DNA of 64,000 nt from Pleurostoma richardsiae. Its lineage: Eukaryota; Ascomycota; Sordariomycetes; Calosphaeriales; Pleurostomataceae. Positions 54,199 to 64,000 of the stretch are shown one piece after another (position 1 is the first letter of the stretch; every line of letters starts with the position of its first letter). The position numbers and the translations under genes were made by a program. Under the pieces are notes generated by a model, which saw only the letters and a list, made by a program, of their open reading frames with translations, was not told where the DNA came from and made no database searches. Location: positions 1 to 64,000 of the forward strand of contig JANBVO010000007.1 in the NCBI GenBank assembly GCA_030052745.1, read 5' to 3'.

Positions 54199-56836
54199 AT
54201 GTCAACGCCGGCGTCGGGTGAAAGCCCTCACGCCAGCCCCGAGGTCCAGAAGTACCGGCCGCGCGCCTGCCAGAGTTGTGCCCGCTCTAAAATGCGGTGT
54301 GTATGGCCGTCGGAGCCCGGCGCCAGCCCCTGCCAGAGGTCTGTCTCGCCCGACTCGTGTCCGCTCCGCATCTAGGCCGTCCGTGGGCCGGGAATCCCGA
54401 GGTTCCGGCGTCGGACCTCCCGGCGACTCTCCCACCACCCTGCCGCCGACAACTCGTCGGCGGTGGTCGTCTCGAAACGAGACGCCTACTGATCTTCGTA
54501 GAACCGCCGCTAATGATTTGCAGATGTGCCAAGATCAAGGCGCCATGCACCTTACCAGAGTTGAATCCGAGGAAGAAGCGGGGGCCGTCGACGTGAGTCC
54601 CACTCCTGCCACTCGCCCTCAAGTTGCATCATCACGCATGACTCTGTGTCGCAACCTGGCCTCGGGCGTCCTCCGGTCATTGCAACCGCCCTTCTGGGTA
54701 ACTGTTCCTGGCCGTGGAGCGCATGGTGGCTGCTTGCCGATGCAGCTAGTGTAGTCTCCAGAAATAACCGGGATCCCACTCAAGCAAAGGGGTTCCGCTT
54801 GATGATGAAGCTGACAGGTTTTTTGAAGCCGCGTGGGCCAGTTGGAGGAGAAGATCGATGGCATCATGTCGCTGCTTAATGCCAGCCAGCAGATCCAGCA
54901 GAACAGCCAGACTCCAACCCCCGAGAGCAACCGGAGTGGGATCCAGTCCCTCCTCAACCCCATGGTCGAGGCGCCGGGTCCTCAAGATCTGCCTGAGCCG
55001 CCTGCACCGGCGTCTTTCTCGAGGCTTGCTCCTCCGCCATCGGTGACAACAGACGCCTCGACCCCCCATATTCCGCACAGCGTGGCCGTCGAGTACGTCG
55101 AAATCATCCCGGGCTTTCAGATGGGCTTCGACGAAGCCGACCGCGCCCTCAACCTCTACCGATCTGTCTACACGCCCTACTTTCCTTTTGTCCCGGTTCC
55201 TGTCATGACATCTGCATATGATCTCTATACCCGTTCTCCCTTGCTATTCCGCGTGATCATCCAGGCGACTGCCCCACAGAGTGCTGCTGTCCAGAGAGAA
55301 GCGCGAGTCTGGTTCCGGCAGTACCTAGCACAACATGTTGTGGTAGAACAAGAGAGGCGCCTGGAGATCCTGCAAGCCATCCTAGTTCATCTGGCCTGGT
55401 AGGCGCTCGCTTCTTCGATCCTTAGGGATTTCATTCCGAATGCTGAACTTTCAAGGGGCGACTTCTACTTCTACTTCCAGTCAGAGGCCACACACCTCAT
55501 CCACCTGGCAGTCTCGTTGGTGGTCGAGTTGGGGCTTAGCAAAGCCCCTACGGCGCTGCGTCGAGCTCCGTACTCCCTTATCCAAGAGGCTGTTCGATCG
55601 CTTCCGTCGCTGAGGGCGCGAGAGGAGCATACTTTTGACGACATGAGGGCCATGCTGGGCTGCTTCTTTCTCGTGTCTGTGTAAGTGTTGAATCCTGCCG
55701 CTTCCTTCTACGGTATACAGGACGTGCCGCATATTCCTGACCAAGTTACACAGAGTCTCGAGCCTATTCCGAAGGATGCACAGCATCCCATACACGTCCT
55801 ACATGGGCCATTGCTGCGACGCTCTTCAAAATGCGCAGGAGTACGACTCGGATAAGTTCCTCGTGGCGCTGGTACGGATGCAGGGCCTTCTCGGCCGCAT
55901 TGCTGACATCTCGCCCGGTCCCGACGTCGACAGTGTGGAGCCGCGAGTTGCCTACGCGCCGTTTCACATGGCGATGGCGAGCATTCGCAAGGAGCTTGAT
56001 GCTTTAGTTGAGAACCAACCACCCGAGGTGGAATGTAACGGTGCGTAGCTTTAGTTTCCCCGACCGTTCCAATAGGTCTCTGTACTTTCGGACCAGCATC
56101 TCGGACTTGATATCACCCCTGACGCAGAATTTCTGGAGGATTCAACCCTGCTGACTGGTCGATCCTGCAACTAGTTCTGTTGTGGACACATTATCACGGA
56201 GTTGTGACACGGCTGTACGAGCCCGCCATCTACGCGCGGCCGACAGTCCGCCCGGGCGAGTCCGAGACGTTCATGCGGACAGAAGCCTTGTGGAGCTGCT
56301 TGCGGTCACTTGAGAACTTCTTCGCCGCTTATGCCACAATTCCACTCGACAATCTGGGGTCTTCACCGCTAGTGGCGACCGCGCAACTGAGCTTTGCCAT
56401 AGTGACTGCGACCCGGCTCTTGTTCCTGGACGACTCGGGGTGGGACGTCACGACCGCTCGTAAGAGCTACGACTTTTCGGCCATGTGCAAGCACCTGTGC
56501 GAAAGGTTTGACGAGGCGGACAGGATGGCACAGACTCTAGCGCGGCGCAGGAAGTATCTAGACGATGACAAGACCATGCTGAGCATGTACCGCGACAAGC
56601 TCCGCTGGATCAGGCACTGGTACATCACCAAAACGGCGTCGCCGTTCGAGGGGAGCGCGGCGGCTGCTGGTAATCCTGCCGCTACATCTGCAGTCCCTGG
56701 GAGCAGTGGTGGCGGCCAGGCCATGGACCTGGACCAGGAGGCGGCGTTCATGCAGTCGTTCGAGCTGGACGAGAGCTTTTGGCAGGGATTGATGGATTTT
56801 GACGGGCGGGCCACATGGGCTGGCCTAGCAGACTGA
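54199..56836 (+). CDS. Zn2Cys6 transcription factor
   Basis: Six exons (54199-54338, 54524-54592, 54829-55398, 55456-55680, 55754-56040, 56175-56836) give 650 residues. The zinc cluster spans exons 1-2: ACQSCARSKMRC then SPCQRCAKIKAPC, spacing C-x2-C-x6-C-x10-C-x2-C-x6-C, at about residues 24-52. RKKRGPSTRVGQLEEKIDGI follows as a coiled linker. The fungal_trans part has AWGDFYFYFQSEATHLIHLA across exons 3-4 and LLWTHYHGVVTRLYEPA in exon 6. The first two introns are long for this window (185 and 236 bp). The start of exon 6 is the least certain join. Divergent from the efflux transporter, it may control that gene. Confidence 0.83.
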
Positions 56837-57671
56837 AAAGGGAGATATCCGTCGAGAAGTGCGAATGCGACTTGGTGTATACGCGGACTTTTCGCCTCCA
56901 TATGACGTGCGTGCATGCTGCTGGTGCTGGTGCTTCTCCTGACCATGTGCAGAGCCACTGACTGGACACGCGTTGCTCGAGGGCACAGCTGAGAGCACCT
57001 GACCGGCTCCTGCGAGCGACTGCTCCTACTTCTGAGTATGACATTTTGCCTCAGTTATCAGCCCTTGGTCCCTGGTGGACGCGGAAGTCGTCGCCTGTGG
57101 CAGCCTTGCTGGGCGGCTAGTCCAGCCTCCTCCCACTCGGACTCGCGCGCAAGCGCACCGTGAAGCCTCAATGGCGCGATCGCATTCCCGCCGGGCCCAC
57201 GGCCAAGCCGTCTATTCGTCCGCTTTCGGTGTCGGCTCCTGATCCCTGGGACCCCAGTGAGATTTGGTGAGATGCGCCGCCGCCCTGGCAGGCAGCCACC
57301 CCATGCGCCTGGCAACCAATCACGCCGCCGCCACGACTCCCGGCGAGATGGTGTATGGGCACGCCATTCCCTTCCGGGAACCTTTCGCGAGCATCCCTGC
57401 TCGAGCTCCGTGCCCTGCATTACGACGGCCCTTGTACCTGCGTAGTCCTACCCCGAGCTCCGGCCATCGCGACGGGACCGCATCACCGCACAAGCAGGAT
57501 GGAGGACTCTGTCGTGCGCGGGGATATAAATGCTCGGGCGCCGAAGGCGCGAGGGAAAAGGCGAGAGAGGTGTTGCAGCGTTGCTCCTCATCGTTTTTTC
57601 CTTCGTACCGTTTGTTCGCCTCATCTTCTATATAAACCAGCCTCCAGCCCTCCTACAGAGCCGCTTGAACC
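56837..57671. promoter_or_regulatory. Intergenic and cupin promoter with TATA boxes
   Basis: No gene in the first 650 bp. A TATA box tatataaa is at 57629-57636, about 40 bp before the cupin ATG, and a second ATATAAAT lies at about 57522. Confidence 0.5.
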
Positions 57672-58364
57672 ATGTCCGGCAACAATCCCTCTTCCTCGTC
57701 CTCCTCATCTCCTCCGCAGGACAAGAAGACGAACTGGGAGCCGTATCTCCGCCACTCATCGCCGTTGGGCATTCTCAAGCCGGACGTGGTCTTTCCCGTA
57801 TTCAGTATGGAGCAACCCCAGCCCTCATCATACTCTGTTCCTCCGACTTCTCGCCCTCCACCTCCCCCGCCACCCCGTCTCCTCCGTACCGCTCATACCC
57901 TGGCTGGCACGTCCGTTGTTGCCAGCGACGGGCCCGCCAATACCTTCTCCCCCTTTGGCCCTGCCGGCACAGCCTTCTCGGTGCTAGACGCCCATCCTGC
58001 TGTGCCTGTCAGTAACGCAAATCAGACTCCCAGCAGCAGTCCTCCTCCTCCGCAGCTCCCTCGATGTCCCCCAGCGGGGGTAATGTTCACGGTCTCGGAC
58101 ATTCCTCCGGGACAAAACGCGCCGATGCACCGGACGCTAAGCCTTGACTACGCCGTCGTCCTGAGCGGCGAGATCGTGCTAGTCCTTGATGGAGGCGAGG
58201 AGAGAACCATGGTGTTTGGCGATACGCTTGTTCAGGGCGGCGTGAACCACAGCTGGGTAAATAGGGGCCGGGAGTGGTGTCGCATCCTGTTTGTCATGGT
58301 CGGCGCAGAGAAGGTGGTTTTGGAGGACGGGACGGCGCTCGAGGAGACGGTGTTCAAGAGATGA
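57672..58364 (+). CDS. Cupin-domain protein
   Basis: One exon, 230 residues. The N-terminal half is low-complexity, with Ser runs and a Pro run (near residues 62-68). The C-terminal half is a small cupin: DIPPGQNAPMHRTLSLDYAV, then VLSGEIVLVLDGGEERTM with the conserved glycines, and FGDTLVQGGVNHSWVNRG with the second-motif His. HRTLSLDY has one His and one Asp where metal cupins often have two His and Glu, so metal binding is uncertain. Stand-alone fungal cupins like this sit in many metabolic gene groups and their substrates are mostly unknown. Confidence 0.8.
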   Translation: MSGNNPSSSSSSSPPQDKKTNWEPYLRHSSPLGILKPDVVFPVFSMEQPQPSSYSVPPTSRPPPPPPPRLLRTAHTLAGTSVVASDGPANTFSPFGPAGTAFSVLDAHPAVPVSNANQTPSSSPPPPQLPRCPPAGVMFTVSDIPPGQNAPMHRTLSLDYAVVLSGEIVLVLDGGEERTMVFGDTLVQGGVNHSWVNRGREWCRILFVMVGAEKVVLEDGTALEETVFKR

Positions 58365-58702
58365 TTAGCTGCTTGCTTTGTGGGCGCTGGTCGCCTGATT
58401 TGCATTGCTGCCTTCTTGGGACTTGAGCTGGCGTAAATATTCTGGTCACGGATTCTTCGAACATTTACTATGGGAAATAGTCTTAGGAGGCATACGCGTG
58501 GGAGTCATGGCTAGATCCTGTGATCGTTCTTGGCTGCATCATCCGAAATAGATGGAAGCTGACTGGTATTACCTCTCTCAAGTCATTCCCTTGTAACCCA
58601 TTTTATGAACTCGTGAGACCCTTGCACGCACTACCCATCAAAGTCGCCGCGCGAACCCAGTAGATCAAGCAAACGCCATTCAGGCGATTGCTCATACATT
58701 GC
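58365..58702. other. Convergent 3' intergenic space
   Basis: Nothing recognised between the cupin and epoxide hydrolase stops. Confidence 0.5.
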
Positions 58703-60045
58703 CTATACACTTGCGAATTGCTTCGCAATCTTCTCACCGCCTCCGCTCTTCCCAAACATCTCTTGCAGGTCCGCAGCCAGCGCTTCAGGTCTCTCGAACG
58801 CAGCAAAATGGCCTCCATCAGCATGCCTCTTGTCGAACACCACCGGGCCAAGCATCCTTCCCCAGCTGCTGGGTGGCACTACGAGGTCCTGCGGGAAGTA
58901 TGAAAGGCCGAGGGGTACGGCACACCAAGCCCGGCGGGCCTTGTCTGTCACGTCGAGCTGACTGTGTGTCGATTCGTAATAAATGCGCACGCTGGCATCT
59001 GGGCCGGCGGTGCTGAACGCATAGATACCCACCCACGTCAACACTTCGTCGTCCGTCCATGGGTACCCGTCGGTCCAGTCGTGGAGCTTCTCGAAGATCC
59101 ATGCCAGCAACGCCACGGGCGAGTCAGCGAGGCCGAAGCCGATAGTATGTGGTCGTGTTGACTGCTCGAGATTGTAGCCGGAGCCCTCCTGCTTGAACCA
59201 GGCCGTCCGCTCTACGCCGGCTTTTTCGTGTGCCGTCTGAGGTAAGATGGCGTTCTTGACAAAAGCGAGGGGATTCTCGCTGAGTCTCGGTGGCTCGGCG
59301 CGGACATAGTTGAGATGAGACGCGAGGACACTTTTTGGGTAGAGGAGACCCATCATGCGAGTGATGAGGTAACCCCAATCCCCGCCTTGGGTCACTGTCT
59401 TCTCCGTGAGCGACCTGAAGAAGAGGCTGTGAGAGAGAAATTTTGGACTCACCGTACTTGTTGTACCCTAGCTGCAGCATTAGCTTGTGACAGACCTCAG
59501 CGTATTGAGGGATGGCGAATCCCCCCTTCGAGGTCCGCTGGGAAAAGCCGAAGTTGGGTAGCGACGGAGCCACCACATCAAACGCTGGTCCTTCAAGCTT
59601 GGAATCGGCCAGCAGAGGCAGAATCTTGATGACCTCAATGAAGCTTCCAGGCCCTGAGGGGTTACACCATATCAGTGAAATGCACGAACACCGGACACGC
59701 CGGTAGATCTAGGACCGACTCACAGCCGTGGCAGAATAGCAGCGGGATGCTGCCGGGCTTCCCGCTCTTTTGATGCACAAAGTGGACTTCGAGATCTTCA
59801 TGGCCGTCCACTGGGATGGTCGCGGTGTATTGCGGCAGCTCATTGAGCTTGGCCTCGGCGACTCGCCAGTCGAAACTCTCCTGCCAGACCTTGGCCAGCC
59901 TTTTGATATCCGTCAATGGTGCTCCGTAGCTCCAGTCACCCGAGAAGTCGACCTTCTCGGGGAAGGTAGCCAGCGAAAGCTTCGTCTTCAGCCTCTCAAT
60001 GGCCGCATCCGGGACGGAGATCTTGTATGGCTTAATTGTAGCCAT
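58703..60045 (-). CDS. Epoxide hydrolase (alpha/beta-hydrolase with EHN domain)
   Basis: Three exons (60045-59724, 59653-59453, 59394-58703) encode 404 residues. The N-terminal EHN part has [21 protein letters not shown]. The oxyanion motif HGWPGSFIEV is formed across intron 1. The nucleophile Asp is in [16 protein letters not shown], joined across intron 2. YYEST supplies a lid Tyr and [12 protein letters not shown] the catalytic His. The order and length match juvenile-hormone/microsomal-type epoxide hydrolases of fungi. It converts an epoxide to a diol. No signal peptide is seen. An alternative larger second exon would break the QGGDWG motif, so this splicing is preferred. Confidence 0.88.
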
Positions 60046-60885
60046 CGCTGCCAAGTCTAGTGTCCGCCAATCGTAACGCCTGTCTCGTGTGAATCCGGCA
60101 CGTCTCGGGGCTGGTGGGCTGGTCGGTACGCTCCTTTATCACGCCGTCGCCAGCTTTGGGGTCGACTGCAGTTGGCAGGAGCTTTGGAATTTGGATGCCG
60201 ATGGCCACTGATATACCTGGAGCGCCGCGCCTGAGAAAATGATGCACACACAGCACATAAACTGGGGCGGAAGACATTTTGACTTGCGGAAAGGCGCAAG
60301 GGCGTCCCCGCAAAAGATGCACGGCCGACGGATGTCGTGATGCAACCATTCTGCTTCTGGAATCTCTGGCTGGGGTAAGCAGTAGCTATCTACGTGCTCG
60401 ATAGGCCACAGCCCGCTGCAGCATGCCTGCATGCTAACGTCATAGGCGACAGTCTGTGGTGGCGCTGCAATATGTAGGGCTTTGACGTCGGGGTGCTGGA
60501 CCTGCAAACCACCCGACTAGAGTAGGTACTTACAGTAAGTTGACTTAGGCACCATCCAGGGTGAGAAATACCTGGGTAAGGTACGTATCGTTGTGGGATG
60601 CACGGTAATGAAACAAGAGGGGCACAGGGGTCGTGACGATCACCCGCCATCGATGGGCGGTGCTGCTGACTGAGGAAGCACCGGCGAGGGCTGCGCCCTT
60701 CATTCGGAACGGGCTAGGCTGCGTGCGGATCATTGCCCGCAAGGCACATTCGCTCGGCGCGATTTAGTCCACCACCATGCTCTCTCTCGCTTATCTGTGC
60801 AGTAGTCACCCCGTCCTGCGCTACCAGTCTAACCAAGCGGTCGAGCTTGCGGAGACGCAAAGCGCGCCTTTGCCTTCTGCCAAAC
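60046..60885. other. Intergenic between divergent genes
   Basis: Open frames overlap on both strands without domains. The reading frame of the following gene is open back to 60733, but lacks an ATG there. Confidence 0.45.
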
Positions 60886-62163
60886 ATGTCCCTGTCACTC
60901 GACACGGTTCTCCAGGTTATCGAGATTGTCAACAAGGCGGTAGATGTGTACCAGAAGATCCAAGATGCCCCGGAACAAATGCGCAAGATCGGCAAGCGCA
61001 TGGAGCGGCTGAAAGCCCTCCTCGGCCACCTCGAGCAGCTTCTCCGCAAAAGGGAGAAGCGCGCGCTGGCCAGGCTGCGTCCCACGCAAACAGAAGACTT
61101 GCTCGCAATCCTTGAGGACATACGTGATGACTCCAGCAGGGTTGACCTGCTGTTCCGCAAGTGGGAGAACGACATTGGTCCCTTTGGACTGCAGTTTCGC
61201 TTCAAAACCCTCGCGCAGGCGTACTTTGCCCTAGGGAGCAACTCTGAGAAGCTGGCGTCCCTAGGCGACGATATCGACCGTCACCGGCAGGATGTTATCT
61301 TCTACCTTTCCATGATGGGCTGTGCTGGTATTGACGAGTTGCTTATCAATGGCATCCCTGTTCAGACATCGCCGGCCAGGACCGTGAAGCCAAATGCCGT
61401 AGCCGCAGGCCTGTCAATGGCTAAGGCGCAGACTGCAACCAGACCGGGCGGGAGAAACAGCACGGCAAAGCAAGACCAGCCTTCACGGCGAGATTACAAG
61501 ATCTTGTTTGTCGACCCGCACAATCTCGCACGGAGTGTAGTGGCAGAGGCCGTCATGAAATTGCTGCGGGGTTGGACGATCATGACCGGAGGCGAGTGGC
61601 GCATCGAAGTCATTCACTCGGCAGGCTTCTTCGTGAAACACAGAAGCGAGGTCGTTGAAACGATCAAGGGTCTGAGCTTCACCCATGACTCTTACAGGAT
61701 GTCTCTGTCAGCCGGCAATCGGGCACCCAACGCCGTACCTCTGGAGGCAGTGTTTGACAATAAATCGTACGATTACCCCTTCAAGAAAGCTATTCAGGAC
61801 GAGATGACGAGCAGGAGGTCGCGCGGACTGCCGAAGGACATCTTTAGGATATACGACTATATCATGGTGTTCACCGGCAGGGAGCACGACAACATGCTCC
61901 AACTGCGCAGGGCTCTGGTAGCGGAGGAGGGCAAAGATATCGCACCTAAGGGGAAAGGCCGCCTTCTGCACCTCGGTCACTACCTCACCCTTGACGGAAT
62001 ACCGAGGGAGATCGTAGACGCCCCGAAGAAGCCAGACGGCACCGACAGCAGGGAAAACTGGAACTTTAAGGTCTCTTCGCAGATCAAGATCGGCCTCAAA
62101 GGCTTTCTCAGACAGGAGATGGGCTGGAAACAGCCAGCGCAGAACGCGAAGTCAGGCTCTTAG
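60886..62163 (+). CDS. STAND-type helical N-terminus fused to a catalytically dead LMW-phosphatase-like domain
   Basis: One intronless frame of 425 residues from the first in-frame ATG. The first 140 residues are helical with heptads (VLQVIEIVNKAVDVYQKI, then KRMERLKALLGHLEQLL), like the N-terminal domain of fungal STAND/NLR proteins. A flexible linker rich in Ala, Thr and Gln follows. From about residue 205, YKILFVDPHNLARSVVAEAV copies the low-molecular-weight tyrosine phosphatase opening (V-L-F-V-C-x-G-N-x-C-R-S-x-x-A-E), but the catalytic Cys position is Asp and the second Cys is Ala. Later IHSAGF and IYDYIMVFTGREHDNM resemble the family's second half, where D-Y-I-x-x-M/F usually holds the general acid. 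A pseudoenzyme with a sensor or adaptor role is inferred. No nucleotide-binding domain is present. Confidence 0.65.
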   Translation: MSLSLDTVLQVIEIVNKAVDVYQKIQDAPEQMRKIGKRMERLKALLGHLEQLLRKREKRALARLRPTQTEDLLAILEDIRDDSSRVDLLFRKWENDIGPFGLQFRFKTLAQAYFALGSNSEKLASLGDDIDRHRQDVIFYLSMMGCAGIDELLINGIPVQTSPARTVKPNAVAAGLSMAKAQTATRPGGRNSTAKQDQPSRRDYKILFVDPHNLARSVVAEAVMKLLRGWTIMTGGEWRIEVIHSAGFFVKHRSEVVETIKGLSFTHDSYRMSLSAGNRAPNAVPLEAVFDNKSYDYPFKKAIQDEMTSRRSRGLPKDIFRIYDYIMVFTGREHDNMLQLRRALVAEEGKDIAPKGKGRLLHLGHYLTLDGIPREIVDAPKKPDGTDSRENWNFKVSSQIKIGLKGFLRQEMGWKQPAQNAKSGS

Positions 62164-63077
62164 GCGGTTGGCAAAGCTACCCTAGGTCGCATATCCCGCC
62201 TCGTCCCCGCATATCATCCACTGATTTGCCGGCCCGTTGAAGGGCCGAGACTTGATGGCTTCCTCAAGAGCGTTCCGGAGTGGCTTTCCGGATTCCGAAG
62301 GTACGGGATCTATGGCCGCGTAAGGGATATACGCCAAGTCGGCCACATCGCGGGCCGGCAGGAGGCTGTCGCGAGTGGTTCAGAATAGAATATAGCCCAA
62401 AAAGTAATTATCATAGAACCAAATTCATGGCGCCGATATGTCGACGGAGACGGTGATGCCTCGTCCGGCAGATTGCAGAGACGTCTCGCTACAGAATGAC
62501 AGACAGTGACAACAGTTAAGAAGGAGGGAGGGAGAGGGGGGGATGGATTGGACGCCATGGGAAAGGAATTGATGCGCATATCTTGGAACATTCAACGCTC
62601 AATACTATAGGATCGCGTGTTTAACGAATCTGGATGGACACCAGTGCCAGTGACTACCTATCTATGCGTGCATCTCCTCATCGGTCTGAGTCACGCCGAG
62701 CAGCCTGCGGCCCGCGAATGATGCGTGAGTCGAAGCAAGGTGCGGGAAAGAGGATCGATGACAGTAACTGAAAGTATGCCGTCCTTAAGGTATCTCAAAA
62801 GCAAAGATTGCCGGGAACAATGACTTGATGAGCCGCCTAGAGATGATTTCTGGCCAACAGGGCGTCGCTCTAGCCAGGCAGCAGCTGAAGAATGCACCCA
62901 TTCTCGGCTCGTTGTGTCCATGATAGAGACTCAGGAGCGCCTCCGCCTTGGCTGCAAGCAGTCGCAAAGATATAGATGGATAGCTCCCAGAGATCAAAGC
63001 CTGTAGACTCTTTCATTATCCTCACTCTTCATGAACTGATTTAGCAGAAACAGAGCGCCCGTCAAGCAACTGGTACC
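62164..63077. other. Intergenic, no gene recognised
   Basis: Contains only short overlapping frames without domains. Confidence 0.45.
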
Positions 63078-63906
63078 ATGGCCCTCCAGCCGTCATCCCA
63101 CGCTGCCGAGCAGTATACTCAAACAAGCGACAAGCTGGCCGCGCGCCTTGCCACCCACAGTTACAACACACACCCACAAGACTGGTTTTCCTGGGTGAGA
63201 GGCCGCATTGTTGAGACCGGCGATATCCTCGAGGTCGGTGCTGGTACTGGTCAGCTGTGGCGGGGCACCGGCATCGCAGGGGTGTTGTTAACGCTGATCG
63301 ACTTCTCGGCTGCCATGTGTGCGAAGCTGAAGGAGATTCCCGGGGCCAAAGTCGTTCAGGTTGATGCCACTAGGCTTCTGTTCCCGGATGCAAACCTTGA
63401 CACGGTGATCGCTAATCACATGCTATACCACATCGATGACCCTGATGCCGCCCTACGGGAGCTCAGGCGGATTCTACGCCCCGGAGGACAGCTTGTCATC
63501 TCGTTGAACGGTGCGGAGCATATCATCGAGCTTATTGAAGTTGGGAAGCTGGTTGGCAGGCCGGGCTTTGTGTGAGATAATGCGCGCATCACGGCCGAGT
63601 CGGCTCCGGAGTATCTGCGAAAGTATTTCGCGTACATGTCGTCGGAGCGGTTTCTAGGGGTCTTTGAGATGGAGTCGGCCGACCCAGTCACCTTCTATCT
63701 GGGCAGTTTGGACGACGTGCCTTTGGGTGATGAGCAAGCAAACAATAGAGGTGACAAGGATCGTTGAAGAGAAGGTCGCTTCGGAGGGCCGCTTTCGAGT
63801 AAGCAAGAACATGGTATTCTTCACGGCTCAACAGGCCCGATCACGGGACCAGTATTATCTGCGCAGTAGCAAGGCTGTACAAAGTTACAGAACGGAGGTC
63901 AGATGA
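63078..63906 (+). pseudogene. SAM-dependent methyltransferase, broken by a stop and a frameshift
   Basis: The first 165 codons read as a class I methyltransferase: motif I DILEVGAGTGQLWRG, then LTLIDFSAAM, QVDATRLLFPDANLDTVIAN, HMLYHIDDPDAALRELRRIL and RPGGQLVIS. After GRPGF-Val a TGA occurs, but the same frame goes on with family-like DNARITAESAPEYLRKYFAY and then PVTFYLGSLDDVP. Near 63740 the frame must shift by one to continue with VTRIVEEKVASEGRFRV. No intron of reasonable size explains either break. The gene is intronless, which with its style suggests a bacterial-type origin. A truncated but folded product from the first part is conceivable. Confidence 0.75.
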
Positions 63907-64000
63907 TGCTCAGGTTCCCTAAATATGACTTCATCCCTGTGTATTCACGTATTCTCTCGAAAACGCCTTGTGCCGACTGCTTCTGTGCGCTGGTGACACT

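Noticed and set aside
60714-61241. Long minus-strand open frame of 175 codons
   Set aside because: It is the complement of the strongly coding plus-strand gene and has no domain.
1-64000. CRISPR arrays, tRNA genes, intact transposases
   Set aside because: None seen by eye on either strand; the organism is a fungus, where CRISPR arrays are not expected.

Overview
The window is nuclear DNA of a filamentous ascomycete (Pezizomycotina). Most genes carry short introns of about 50-90 bp with GT...AG ends and CTAAC-like branch sites. There are three Zn2Cys6 regulators, fungal MFS transporters and typical fungal dehydrogenases. The first 5.6 kb shows C-to-T mutation of the CpA type left by repeat-induced point mutation (RIP). 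I cannot name the genus. All exon joins were worked out by eye from splice sites, reading phase and family motifs; there is no transcript support.

Layout. 1-5570: RIP-ruined repeat carrying a dead RecQ-type helicase on the minus strand. 7.2-11.7 kb: an SDR and a Zn2Cys6 regulator in divergent orientation, then a BTB-like protein. 11.7-17.9 kb: decayed, gene-poor DNA with a fragment resembling mitochondrial small-subunit rRNA, a Pro/Thr/Ser-rich relic, a GXWXG/DUF4334 gene between two diverged direct repeats, an imperfect inverted repeat and a broken methyltransferase.

17.9-35.8 kb: a compact, probably catabolic cluster. It holds a Zn2Cys6 activator, an arabinitol/mannitol-type SDR, a dihydroxyacetone-synthase-type transketolase, a zinc polyol dehydrogenase, a Baeyer-Villiger monooxygenase, an aldehyde dehydrogenase, a tartrate-dehydrogenase-like enzyme and a sugar transporter. 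The likely theme is uptake and oxidation of a small polyol, sugar or sugar acid, but the substrate is not known.

37.0-48.1 kb: the most striking part. Three predicted secreted enzymes sit side by side: a serine hydrolase of the AmiE/beta-lactamase fold, a DUF1343 (NamZ-type exo-N-acetylmuramidase) protein and a GH3 NagZ-type N-acetylglucosaminidase. A D-aminoacylase follows. This is the core enzyme set of the Bacillus subtilis muropeptide-rescue operon, here in a fungus with signal peptides, and suggests extracellular digestion of bacterial peptidoglycan fragments followed by use of D-amino acids.

49.7-64 kb: an EXPERA/EBP-like membrane protein, a 14-TM drug-efflux-type MFS protein with an odd intron end, a third Zn2Cys6 regulator, a cupin protein, an epoxide hydrolase, an unusual protein joining a STAND-type helical N-terminus to a low-molecular-weight-phosphatase-like domain that lacks its catalytic cysteine, and a methyltransferase pseudogene.
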